The notes under the pieces were generated by a model. The model did not search any database. It was given only the letters and a program-made list of their open reading frames with translations, and was not told the DNA's origin. Both the position numbers and the translations under genes were made by a program. Below are positions 38,827-46,893 of a DNA stretch of 64,000 nucleotides, in pieces. Position 1 is the first letter of the stretch. Every line of letters begins with the position of its first letter. Source of the stretch: Rhodopirellula islandica (GTDB lineage: Bacteria; Planctomycetota; Planctomycetia; Pirellulales; Pirellulaceae); assembly GCF_001027925.1 (NCBI RefSeq), contig NZ_LECT01000044.1, positions 1 through 64,000 of the forward strand, given 5' to 3'.

Positions 38827-39960
38827 ATGGGACAGGATGAAATTACAACCGCAACTTTGGTGATGAATTGCGACGAGGCGACTGATCGCATCAACGATCA
38901 ATCGCAAATGTCGCCACCAATCAAGTTGTGGACTGCTTCGTTTAATAACTTGCCGATTAATTCTGGTTCGGGATACTCTCGATCCATGGCCTCATCACGT
39001 TCAGATGAACTCGACCGTTTCAAACGCATCGATCTTGTTGCGTACGCCGGTCAGCGGGGTTACGTCGTCGATCGACGAGCCAGTAGTCGGAACAGCATCG
39101 TGATGCGTCATGCCAACGGAGACAAAATCGGCGTCGGTAAAACACCCGCTGGCACGTTCGTGTACTACAACTTCAAAGGTGATGATTCCGGAACGATCAT
39201 CGACTTGGTGCAGACCCTCGATGGTGGATCGCTTGGAGATGTTCGCAAGACCCTTCGCAATTTCGACGGGTCAGTCGCGATGCATGCCCCCTCCCCCACT
39301 CTTCCTTTCAAGCTGCAGCCTTCCCAACACGACGCCTCCCGTGTTTTGGCGGGATGGATGAATACGAAACCAATCGGAGCAAAGGGGCATCCCTATCTCG
39401 CCGAATTTCGAGGGATTTCAGTGGATGTGCAGCACGATCCGATCTTCAAGGGACGCATTCACATCGATGCACGTGGCAATGCGGTATTCCCCCACTACAA
39501 CCAATCTGGTTTGTGCGGGTACGAACTCAAAAATGGAAACGCCTCGGGAACCACGTTTACGGGTTTCAGCCCGGGCGGAGTCAAAGGTCTGGCGTGCTCT
39601 CGGCCTCGGCCCGATGACCGCGAGATGATCGTTTGCGAGACGGCGATCGATATGCTCAGCGTCGCGACACTCGAGGGCGCACACGGGAAACGCTTCTTCA
39701 GTACCGCTGGGCAGATCAGCCCAATGCAAGCGGAATGCTTGCGATCAGCGGCCGACAAAATGCCCCGTACAGATTCTCGGATTTTGCTGGCACTGGACCA
39801 TGATCAGGGCGGGCAGATGATTGCGGCTCGAATACGCGAAGCGTTGGGTTCGATGTCGCTGCCGATTATCGAGCACTACCCACCCAATAAAGGCAGTGAC
39901 TGGAATGATATTCTGCTAGATCGTCGCAAATGCGATGGTACGACGCTACAGCTCGGCTGA
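38827..39960 (+). CDS. DUF3991 / Toprim-domain primase-like protein
   Basis: 377 residues. The N-terminal region (~60-165) has the DUF3991-type zinc-finger-less CHC2-like fold. The C-terminal Toprim domain has the catalytic Glu in MIVCETAIDMLSV and the acidic DxDxxG equivalent in LLALDHDQGGQ, then KGSDWNDILL, a standard end for this plasmid family. It is probably used for lagging-strand priming of the transferred or replicating strand. It is divergent from repA with the iterons in between. Confidence 0.88.
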   Translation: MGQDEITTATLVMNCDEATDRINDQSQMSPPIKLWTASFNNLPINSGSGYSRSMASSRSDELDRFKRIDLVAYAGQRGYVVDRRASSRNSIVMRHANGDKIGVGKTPAGTFVYYNFKGDDSGTIIDLVQTLDGGSLGDVRKTLRNFDGSVAMHAPSPTLPFKLQPSQHDASRVLAGWMNTKPIGAKGHPYLAEFRGISVDVQHDPIFKGRIHIDARGNAVFPHYNQSGLCGYELKNGNASGTTFTGFSPGGVKGLACSRPRPDDREMIVCETAIDMLSVATLEGAHGKRFFSTAGQISPMQAECLRSAADKMPRTDSRILLALDHDQGGQMIAARIREALGSMSLPIIEHYPPNKGSDWNDILLDRRKCDGTTLQLG

Positions 39961-40276
39961 TCATCTCATCGCTGCTTGTGCGATCAATCGTGATTGCGAA
40001 CCCAAGTCGATCCGATGCCAAGGTTCTACGACTTGCCGTGAATGCGATCGAGCGTCTTTGCGATTAGTCGTCGATGCGACGATACAGCGAATCGCATCGG
40101 CTGATCGTCGTGTGCCCGCAAGCACGGTCAATCGTCTCGACTGAAAAACGACGGGCTGGCGACGTGGTGTTACGATTTTTCGTTTATGCGATTCGGTGTT
40201 TGTACGGTTTCAAGACGACACGTTGATACGTTTGACCGTGAATGCGACGAAGCGTTTGCGCACGGATGCGATCGCC
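39961..40276. other. Intergenic region with degenerate direct repeats
   Basis: No gene recognised. A block at about 40030-40066 (TGCCGTGAATGCGATCGAGC) recurs imperfectly at about 40216-40260 (GACCGTGAATGCGACGAAGC). Both are followed by a GCG/TTTGCG-rich stretch, and TGCGAT is frequent. An imperfect dyad (CGACGAT / ATCGTCG) sits near 40078-40112. It may be a binding array or remnant. Confidence 0.45.
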
Positions 40277-40498
40277 TCAGAAATGTCGTCCCGGAAGAGA
40301 GGAAGGGGGCTCAGACGCGCCAGATTCTTTTTCAACTGCCCCCGCCGAGCGATTCTTCTTTTTCGATGTTCGTTTTCGCGTGGGAAGGTTGTCGTTTGTC
40401 GAGGTGAAGATCGATCGTAAAAGCCCGTTCAGTTCATCAATGCTACCGCGAAGGCGGCGGATTTTCTGAAGCAATTCTCGGTGTTCAGAATCGAACAT
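40277..40498 (-). CDS. Small hypothetical protein
   Basis: 73 residues starting MFDSEHRELLQKIRRLRGSI. The first ~30 residues look like a helix, the rest is Lys/Ser-rich. No family recognised. The start follows the sequence TGACATG, i.e. right after the stop of a 28-codon frame (40500-40586) that itself begins 11 bp after the 74-residue gene. The spacing is what a compact operon would show. Confidence 0.5.
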   Translation of the reverse strand: MFDSEHRELLQKIRRLRGSIDELNGLLRSIFTSTNDNLPTRKRTSKKKNRSAGAVEKESGASEPPSSLPGRHF

Positions 40499-40597
40499 GT
40501 CAGAACAGTCGCCCTAAAGCCGGTGCCAGCGGTGGTTCGACGTGACTGAATCGTTCATCAATGTCAGCAGATTTTGACGAGGCCATCACGATCGCCG

Positions 40598-40822
40598 CTA
40601 ACCGAGATGGGGCGAGGGGTCTGCCTTGGCGTCGGAAAGAATGGATCGGCAAGCCGCTCGGCAGAAGTCCTTCGCCAGCATTCCAGCGATCATCACGCCC
40701 GACCGATCTCCAACAGCGATCGAGAACGAGGGCGCGAACCCGCCTTTTTCGAGCCACTGTTGCAGATTGTGTGCATGCTCTTTGGCCGCATCGTTCATGC
40801 CATGTGATTGCGCTTCAAGCAT
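40598..40822 (-). CDS. Small hypothetical protein
   Basis: 74 residues with regular soluble-protein composition (AKEHAHNLQQWLEKGGF..SFSIAVGDRSGVMIAGMLAKDF). No family recognised. The frame before the ATG (RTIRIIDPEETFAA) also looks coding-like but has no standard start before a TGA, so the N-terminus could be longer if an unusual start is used. It is the first gene of a minus-strand mini-operon. Confidence 0.55.
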   Translation of the reverse strand: MLEAQSHGMNDAAKEHAHNLQQWLEKGGFAPSFSIAVGDRSGVMIAGMLAKDFCRAACRSILSDAKADPSPHLG

Positions 40823-40964
40823 TGCAGCAAAGGTTTCTTCCGGATCTATGATGCGGATAGTGCGATTTTCTGGGCCTGCGTGTCAACCATTTTGTTGGTT
40901 GGGCGATCGGTTCCTTTCGGTTGACTGACTTTTTCACGCAGCTTCCCGCCTTGCCCGCATCGCC

Positions 40965-41031
40965 GCAAGGGTTTTCCTGCCAGAGCATCGCTTCGCTTGT
41001 CTTCGGAAAATCGCTCCGCGAAGACCCTTGC
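40965..41031. other. Hairpin cassette in the leader of the DUF6876 gene
   Basis: Arms GCAAGGGT (40965-40972) and ACCCTTGC (41024-41031) enclose a loop containing TCGCTTCGCTT. The same loop motif inside GCAAGGGG arms occurs before the 42887 gene. The start of the gene follows 65 bp later behind GGTCAATCAACAGAAAGG. Confidence 0.6.
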
Positions 41032-41095
41032 CCCGACGCCGGCGAACCAGGCGGGGGTTCGCTTGCATGGTCAATCAACAGAAAGGAACGACACC

Positions 41096-41539
41096 ATGAA
41101 CAACAACATCTCAACCACAAACGCAGAGCGAGGCGATCGAAAACAAAATCCGCTAACGAGTGGCGACCTGCGAAACTTCAGCGGCGATCTCGAACGGTTC
41201 CGATATGCACTCAATCGAAACGTCATCTACACGCCCGGCGTGCAATACGTGGCCGAGAAAGGGGAGGCGTACTGGCTGATCGACGCGATCGCATCCTGGA
41301 TCGGTAGTGAACCATTCAACGAAGCTGTCGCGAAAGACGACCGGATCGGCGAGATGCATTTTTGGACGCTCCGACGGATCCAAGGCAACGCCGCCACACT
41401 GGAAGCGAAGGCGGATAGCCCCGAGAAACCATTCATTGTCCAAGACATCGAGTTTACCGACTTTCCGCTCGACAAGATTGACATTTGGGCCGGGTTCGAT
41501 GGAAAGCACTGGACGCTCTATCTACCGAGCGAGCACTAA
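41096..41539 (+). CDS. DUF6876 family protein
   Basis: 147 residues from the ATG at 41096 (GAAAGGAAC upstream decides it). The core LTSGDLRNFSGDLERFRYAL..VIYTPGVQYVAEKGEAYWLIDAIASW matches the DUF6876 pattern as I recall it. This small protein is common on plasmids and in conjugative elements; function unknown. It lies in the plus-strand group primase-like / DUF6876 / ardC / small protein. Confidence 0.8.
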   Translation: MNNNISTTNAERGDRKQNPLTSGDLRNFSGDLERFRYALNRNVIYTPGVQYVAEKGEAYWLIDAIASWIGSEPFNEAVAKDDRIGEMHFWTLRRIQGNAATLEAKADSPEKPFIVQDIEFTDFPLDKIDIWAGFDGKHWTLYLPSEH

Positions 41540-41641
41540 CCAACTGGCGTTGCGGGCGTCGGCGGTTTCTCGTTGACGCTCGCATCGATTCCGTGCCAAA
41601 ACGGCATCAAACAACAATCAATTGATAGAAAGGGCAGTCCC

Positions 41642-41677
41642 ATGACACGCAGTTTAGAGACCGCCGCCGAAAGGTAG
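41642..41677 (+). CDS. Eleven-codon leader ORF before ardC
   Basis: ATG at 41642 preceded by AGAAAGG; it encodes MTRSLETAAER and stops with TAG six bases before the ardC ATG. Its last codons (GAAAGG) double as the ardC ribosome-binding site. It could couple ardC translation to the leader. Evidence is positional only. Confidence 0.4.
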   Translation: MTRSLETAAER

Positions 41678-41683
41678 GGCGGC

Positions 41684-42685
41684 ATGGCAAAGAAAAAACA
41701 CGGCAACAAGCCGAAACGAGACATCTACCGGGAGGTTACCGATCGCATCATCGGCTATTTGGAACAAGGGACTGCCCCGTGGAAGAACCCGATCCGTGGC
41801 GGCACCGGAGATGGGTGGCCGAAGAACCTTGAAAGCGGAAAACGGTATCGCGGGATCAATGTTCTCTTGCTGGGGATGCGATCCTTTGAAGCCGGATTCA
41901 GTTCGGATTACTGGATGACGTACCGGCAGGCACAAGCCAAGAATGGCCAGGTCAAGAAAGGTGAAAAGGGCTCACTGGTCACGTTCTGGAAAATGTACGC
42001 CACCCGAGACAAAGCAACCGGTGAACCGATTGAGATCCCCATGCTCAAACACTACACGGCGTTCAACGTCGAACAAATAGACGGCATCGAGATCCCTGAT
42101 GCGCCGCATGACTTGTCTGATGCGGAACCGTTTGAACCAATCATCGAGGCCGAACGGATCGTTGCCGGATACCAGGACAAGCCGAGTATCGAACATGACG
42201 GCGGAAACCGAGCTTTCTATCGACCTAGCACCGATGGCGTTCACATGCCAAAACCAGAGAAATTCGAGTCACCAGAAAATTACTATTCCGTTTTGTTCCA
42301 TGAACTGACCCACTCAAGCGGCCACAGTAGCCGACTGAACCGAGGCTTGGACACGGAGTTGGCGCCATTCGGATCGCCAGACTACAGCCGTGAAGAACTG
42401 ATTGCCGAGATGGGAGCCGCGTTTCTTTGTGCCGCCAGTGGCATTAGTCGGCCCACCATTGAACAGTCCGCGTCCTATCTGCAGAGTTGGATCGACGTGC
42501 TCAAGGGCGATAGCAAACTTGTCATTGGTGCAGCCGGAGCAGCCCAAAAAGCTGTCGATCACATCCTGGGTGAAACTTTCCAGGACGCTGCCAATGTCGC
42601 CCCGACAAAAAACAAGCCGGTGACAACAGAATCGATCGTCGCCGCGGGGACCGATACCAATTCTGCTCAGCTCGATCTGTTTTGA
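41684..42685 (+). CDS. ardC: Antirestriction protein ArdC
   Basis: 333 residues. The N-terminal ssDNA-binding domain shows the family signature (DIYREVTDRIIGYLEQGTAPWKNP, LLGMRSFEAGFSSDYWMTYRQAQ, VKKGEKGSLVTFW). The C-terminal metalloprotease-like domain has HELTH (His206, Glu207, His210) and a SREELIAEMGAAFLC helix providing the third ligand. ArdC proteins protect incoming conjugative DNA from host restriction. Complete and with conserved motifs. Confidence 0.95.
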   Translation: MAKKKHGNKPKRDIYREVTDRIIGYLEQGTAPWKNPIRGGTGDGWPKNLESGKRYRGINVLLLGMRSFEAGFSSDYWMTYRQAQAKNGQVKKGEKGSLVTFWKMYATRDKATGEPIEIPMLKHYTAFNVEQIDGIEIPDAPHDLSDAEPFEPIIEAERIVAGYQDKPSIEHDGGNRAFYRPSTDGVHMPKPEKFESPENYYSVLFHELTHSSGHSSRLNRGLDTELAPFGSPDYSREELIAEMGAAFLCAASGISRPTIEQSASYLQSWIDVLKGDSKLVIGAAGAAQKAVDHILGETFQDAANVAPTKNKPVTTESIVAAGTDTNSAQLDLF

Positions 42686-42762
42686 ACGCGGTGATGGGAC
42701 GTTCCGGCCAAGTCATTCCCTTTCGTTGTCAATTGACTATCAGGATACGCTGCCACGCTCGC

Positions 42763-42832
42763 GATCTCGTCAGCAAGGGGCCGTGTTGTCGCTTCGCTTC
42801 TGCCCGCACCAAAACCCCTTGCTGACGAGATC
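42763..42832. other. Perfect 18-bp inverted repeat in a gene leader
   Basis: Arms GATCTCGTCAGCAAGGGG (42763-42780) and its exact complement (42815-42832) flank a 34-nt loop holding TCGCTTCGCTT. Located 55 bp before the next start. It shares arm and loop elements with the cassette at 40965-41031. Confidence 0.7.
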
Positions 42833-42886
42833 CCGATCGTGGCTGGGACGCGGACCATGGTCAACCAACAAAGAAAGGAAAAAGCC

Positions 42887-43177
42887 ATGACACAAACAAA
42901 CAACAATCAACCCGCCAGCACCGTTCGAACCGGAGCACTCAAAGGCGTCATCTGGAAGAACGCAGGCAAAGACGGCAAACCTGATCGCTACTCGGTTAAC
43001 TATGTCCGAGCCTACAAAACGGCCGAAGGTCAGTGGAAAGACACCAGTAGTTTCAGTGAAGTTGACAATCTGAAACTGGGCTACCTGATCCCGAAGGTGA
43101 ATGACCGGATCGCGGAGCTCAAAGCCAGCGACCGTGAACAAGAGCAAAGCAACGATGCAGAGGAGGAGGGCCAATAG
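42887..43177 (+). CDS. Small plasmid-type hypothetical protein
   Basis: 96 residues from the ATG at 42887 (AGAAAGGAA upstream). Core GALKGVIWKNAGKDGKPDRY..VRAYKTAEGQWKDTSSF resembles a small family often found beside ardC and primase genes on mobile elements, possibly an ssDNA-related fold. The function is not known to me. Acidic C-terminal tail. Confidence 0.7.
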   Translation: MTQTNNNQPASTVRTGALKGVIWKNAGKDGKPDRYSVNYVRAYKTAEGQWKDTSSFSEVDNLKLGYLIPKVNDRIAELKASDREQEQSNDAEEEGQ

Positions 43178-43289
43178 GCCATTCTCCCATTACGGGGCAC
43201 GGCGACACGACGCATCGTATCGTCGTGTCGTTCATTGCAACGCGAAACCTGCAAACAATCAGCGGCTTGGCTTCACTCGAATCGAGTTT

Positions 43290-43305
43290 GTCCCAAATTT
43301 GGGAC
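43290..43305. promoter_or_regulatory. Perfect 16-bp palindrome GTCCCAAATTTGGGAC, copy 1
   Basis: Perfect dyad, identical to copy 2 with start-to-start distance 73 bp (about seven helical turns). Likely an operator for a dimeric regulator. Confidence 0.7.
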
Positions 43306-43362
43306 GAGCTTCTCGCTGTGCCTCAACTGCAGTCGGACCAACCCAATGCACGAGTCGCAGCC

Positions 43363-43378
43363 GTCCCAAATTTGGGAC
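43363..43378. promoter_or_regulatory. Perfect 16-bp palindrome GTCCCAAATTTGGGAC, copy 2
   Basis: Second identical copy, eight bases beyond the stop codon of the minus-strand gene after the relaxase. It lies between that gene and the plus-strand group. Regulated gene not evident. Confidence 0.7.
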
Positions 43379-43386
43379 GTGACCCT

Positions 43387-43794
43387 TCATGCTGCCTGAG
43401 CCGTTTCCACGTTGATCTTCATGATCTCTGCACTGGATTCGGGTCTTCGTCGCCCGCGAGGGTCGGCCTCCTCGAGCCAACGCACGGACGCCATCCCAAA
43501 CAGTGTTGCCAATTCTCGCAGATTGCGACCTTCGATCGTGATCAGCGTTCGGGAGGCGGCGAATACAGTGAGCTTGATCTGGCCCGCGTCGCGACTTTCG
43601 ATCTCGCGAACATCGGAATAGGAATAGCTCAACCAACGACCGTCATTGAGTCGCAGCTGGAACATCATCGGCGGCATCTCTGCGGGAAGTGCCGACGCGT
43701 AGGGTGGTGTCTCAGTGTTCTGCGTAGAGACTGGAACCGATCGCAAGGTAGGTCCGCCTTGGCTGTTTTGAAATGCTCTGGACGCTTGGGACAT
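43387..43794 (-). CDS. Small protein after the relaxase, unknown function
   Basis: 135 residues from the ATG at 43794, two bases after the relaxase stop, with AAGGAG inside the relaxase end as ribosome-binding site. The core (MMFQLRLNDGRWLSYSYSDV, REIESRDAGQIKLTVF) looks like a compact beta-rich domain of the kind found next to MobF relaxases; no name known. Co-transcribed with the relaxase. Confidence 0.7.
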   Translation of the reverse strand: MSQASRAFQNSQGGPTLRSVPVSTQNTETPPYASALPAEMPPMMFQLRLNDGRWLSYSYSDVREIESRDAGQIKLTVFAASRTLITIEGRNLRELATLFGMASVRWLEEADPRGRRRPESSAEIMKINVETAQAA

Positions 43795-43796
43795 GA

Positions 43797-46703
43797 CTAG
43801 ATGCTCCTTCGAACATGTGGCGTTAGACGACGATCGTTGCGTTGGTGAACACGGCGATCTGGGGACTGCGGTGGGCGTTGACGGTTCATGGCATTCGATC
43901 TCAGCCATGTTCGGACGCGACTACGGAACGCTTCGAAGTGACGCCGGTGACTCGATCGCTGACGCATCGGGAGATTAGTCTGTGGAGTAGGGGACTCGCT
44001 CCGTTTTGTCTTGGTGGGACCCTGCGGTTGCTGGCCAACGAGTTCTGTTGCTGACATCTGTTGGCCGCTGCGTTCAATCGCTCGTCTGACCTTGGATTTG
44101 TCGTCGACGTAGATCACCACATCTTCGCTACCGCGTGACGCAGTCACGTACAGCGTTTTGGCGTTGATCGCGGGCAGGGAAGTCGCACCCATCGCAGAGA
44201 TTACCACGTCCCTGTCTTTGCCCTGACTGGCATGGCTCGTGATGACATATCCAAGGTCCAAATGCCCGTAGTCCCTGGAGACAACCTGGCCGCCCTTCAA
44301 AACAAGGTTTCCGCTCGAGTCAAAGCCTTTGACTTCGTCCAGTCGCCCATTGCTCAAGCGGGTTTGTCCGTTCTTGGTTGTTCCACCCAGGCTAAAACGG
44401 ATCTTGTCGCCAGCGGCAAGTCGAACCTCGTCTTCGCGGTAAACCTCGAATCGATCAGGTGTCGCGATTGGAAGCTTCTTGCGGTCACCATTGCCTATCG
44501 AGATCAACTCGACTTCATTTTCGACTGCCCCCGCGACGCGGTAGCGTTCGCCTCGTTGGATGCCCCCGCGTGCATTCTGGTGAAATTGAACAATCGCCCC
44601 GGCTTGCTCCGCGTAGGTGGCGGCTTCACGCTTTTGGGCTTCTGTCAGGTTCATTGATTGCAGCTGAAGGAAGGGGCGTTCCTGCTCGGCAAGCTTGCCT
44701 CGCTCGCGAAGCGATCGTCGAATTTCCCTGGTCGCGGCGGCGGCTTCCGCATGCGTAGGAGCCACGACCAGTGTTGACTTGCCCTTGTCCATTGCCGAAA
44801 GGAATCCTGCTGCCAAGACTTCATGTTTGTTGTCGGCGTCGATCTCTTGGATCTTCCCCATCGCATCGAGCATGTCAAACCCGGCCAGCAGTCCGGACTT
44901 GCCGGAACGCTCGTCGATTTCGTGTCCACGACTGATCGATTCCACGGCTTTGCGATACTGGCCCTTCTGGCGTTGGATGACTTCCACGCGGGCAATGTTC
45001 AAGCCGGCTTCTCTTTCGAGCAGCCGCATCGCTTCCCCTCGGCGTGGCGACGCGTGCTGCCGTGTGTCACCAGAGAGCACCACGCGGGCATTCTGCTCTT
45101 TGGCGATATCGAAAACGGCATTGAGTGACCGCACGTCCATCAATCCCGCTTCATCGATCCAAATCACTTGGTCGCGGACCTCGGGATGCAACTTGGTGTT
45201 CCGGATCAAATGCTCGACCGTTTGCGTTTGTTGGAACCCTTTACTTTGCAGGACTTCCTTCGCGCCCGTGCTGGGTGCGAACGTAAACAGTTTCTTGTCG
45301 TTCTGCGCAATCGCATCGGCAGCCTCCTGCATGAGCGACGACTTACCCGTGCCCGCGCCACCCGTGACAGCCATCACGGTATCGCGGCTCGTCAGGACAT
45401 GATTGACGGCCGCTTTTTGTTGCTCGTTCAGCCAGTCGCGATCAAATCGATGTTCTTGCTTCCCAATTGCTTGCCTGGTTCCGCGTCCATCGCGTGCGAA
45501 ATCGATCAAACGTTTTTCAGCATCAAGCACTTCTTGGGTCGTGACGAACGACCGGGATGCACCATCCTGGTCGAGGCTTCGCTGAATGATTGGTTGTCGA
45601 TCGAGTGTTCGTTCAATCTCTTCAGGTGTGAACGTCAGCCCATGCTCCAATGCGGTTGCAACGACCTGATGCCGCTCCACGGTAGAATGACGGAACAGGT
45701 GATGATCGAGAGCGTATTCGACCGAGACGTTCGCCTCGCAATGCTCTTCACCGCCATTGCCTTGGACGCTTAGCGTTGCCAATCGTTCGAACGCCTTGCG
45801 TTCCTCATCGTTCAAACGCGATGACCATTCGTCCCGTAATCGTTCGACTGACGTGCCAAGTTCCTTCTTCTCGCGAGTCTGTTTGCCGAGCGTTGCCTTC
45901 TTTGCCGCGTCATGGACGCCTTTGGCTCGAGCGGCTGCCTCGACCTGCTGGGTTCGTTTGCTGAACTTTTCAATCGTCTTGCGATCCAATCCATCGATCT
46001 CCCAGCCCGCTTTGATGCGTCCTGATTGGGCAAAGCGAGTAGGGCTCACGGCGTAACCAAGTTGATCACGCAGCCGCCGAGCAAGTCGCGATTCGAACTT
46101 GGCCTGAAGACTGGCTCGCTGGCGAACGATCTCCTCCATCTGCCCCGCGTAGTGCTTGCCGTCTTGATGGGTCCAATTGATGACAAAAGCATGGATGTGC
46201 AAATGCGGATCCGCTTTGCCATCGACTGGGCGAGACGTTGTGTGGAGGAAATCAGCGTAGATCAATTCACCGGTGGTCGACTTCTGCTCGCTGCTGTGAT
46301 GTTCGCCGTGCCGGACACGGCGTTGCATCAACGGTTCGACGTCTTTGGTCATTGTCTCGCGAACCGCATCACGCAAAGCGTCCACCAATCGTTCGTCTAC
46401 GTTGATCGCCCACGCGAGGGAGACCGACTTTGGGACGGAAAATGTCAGATCCATCCCCGGACGACGGTCCTTGCGATTGCGCTGTGTCAGTGATCTGCCG
46501 GTGTTCGGATGTTGGCCTTGAAGCAGTGCGGAAAACTGATCTTTGGTCACATCCGTGCCACGACCTAATCCCAGTGTCTCGGCTCCTTTGCCGTGCCATT
46601 GACCATTGATCTCTTGGCCGAGGTAGTAGTCACCCTGAGTGAGCACCTGGTCAAAATATTGACGCGTCGCAGCGATGTTTTTGCTCTGTGTCGCGATCAG
46701 CAT
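43797..46703 (-). CDS. MobF relaxase-helicase (TrwC/TraI family)
   Basis: 968 residues. The relaxase domain has catalytic tyrosines at 26-27 (GDYYLGQ) and the three-His metal motif His167, His169, His171 (DPHLHIHAFVIN). The helicase part has Walker A GGAGTGKS (448-455), Walker B VIWIDEAGLMD, and the C-terminal helicase motif YVITSHASQGKD. It nicks oriT, stays bound to the 5' end and unwinds the transferred strand. The Arg/Gln-rich C-terminal tail (last ~75 residues) looks disordered. It has no transposon or frameshift damage and is expected to be functional. Confidence 0.96.
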   Translation of the reverse strand: MLIATQSKNIAATRQYFDQVLTQGDYYLGQEINGQWHGKGAETLGLGRGTDVTKDQFSALLQGQHPNTGRSLTQRNRKDRRPGMDLTFSVPKSVSLAWAINVDERLVDALRDAVRETMTKDVEPLMQRRVRHGEHHSSEQKSTTGELIYADFLHTTSRPVDGKADPHLHIHAFVINWTHQDGKHYAGQMEEIVRQRASLQAKFESRLARRLRDQLGYAVSPTRFAQSGRIKAGWEIDGLDRKTIEKFSKRTQQVEAAARAKGVHDAAKKATLGKQTREKKELGTSVERLRDEWSSRLNDEERKAFERLATLSVQGNGGEEHCEANVSVEYALDHHLFRHSTVERHQVVATALEHGLTFTPEEIERTLDRQPIIQRSLDQDGASRSFVTTQEVLDAEKRLIDFARDGRGTRQAIGKQEHRFDRDWLNEQQKAAVNHVLTSRDTVMAVTGGAGTGKSSLMQEAADAIAQNDKKLFTFAPSTGAKEVLQSKGFQQTQTVEHLIRNTKLHPEVRDQVIWIDEAGLMDVRSLNAVFDIAKEQNARVVLSGDTRQHASPRRGEAMRLLEREAGLNIARVEVIQRQKGQYRKAVESISRGHEIDERSGKSGLLAGFDMLDAMGKIQEIDADNKHEVLAAGFLSAMDKGKSTLVVAPTHAEAAAATREIRRSLRERGKLAEQERPFLQLQSMNLTEAQKREAATYAEQAGAIVQFHQNARGGIQRGERYRVAGAVENEVELISIGNGDRKKLPIATPDRFEVYREDEVRLAAGDKIRFSLGGTTKNGQTRLSNGRLDEVKGFDSSGNLVLKGGQVVSRDYGHLDLGYVITSHASQGKDRDVVISAMGATSLPAINAKTLYVTASRGSEDVVIYVDDKSKVRRAIERSGQQMSATELVGQQPQGPTKTKRSESPTPQTNLPMRQRSSHRRHFEAFRSRVRTWLRSNAMNRQRPPQSPDRRVHQRNDRRLTPHVRRSI

Positions 46704-46767
46704 GATGCACCCGATGACGTTCCAGGATGGGCGTCAGTATGGAAGAAAAAATTAGATAGGCTTGTCC

Positions 46768-46784
46768 CCTAAGCACTGCTTAGG
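46768..46784. other. 17-nt palindrome upstream of the relaxase; possible oriT element
   Basis: CCTAAGCA-C-TGCTTAGG, perfect arms, 64 bp before the relaxase start. A further GTGAC / GTCAC pair flanks an A-rich tract at about 46795-46828. MobF origins of transfer usually lie next to the relaxase gene and contain such inverted repeats. No nic sequence was recognised. Confidence 0.45.
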
Positions 46785-46893
46785 CATTAAACCGTGACAC
46801 GAAAAAAACGCAAATGCAACGCGTCACTGCGACTCTATCCACAGAGCACTCCATGCGAGATAATTTCAGCTTTCGCGATCATGAGAACCATCA

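Noticed and set aside
43225-43800. 191-codon plus-strand frame opposite the gene after the relaxase
   Set aside because: Runs over the palindromes and the antisense gene; no domain.
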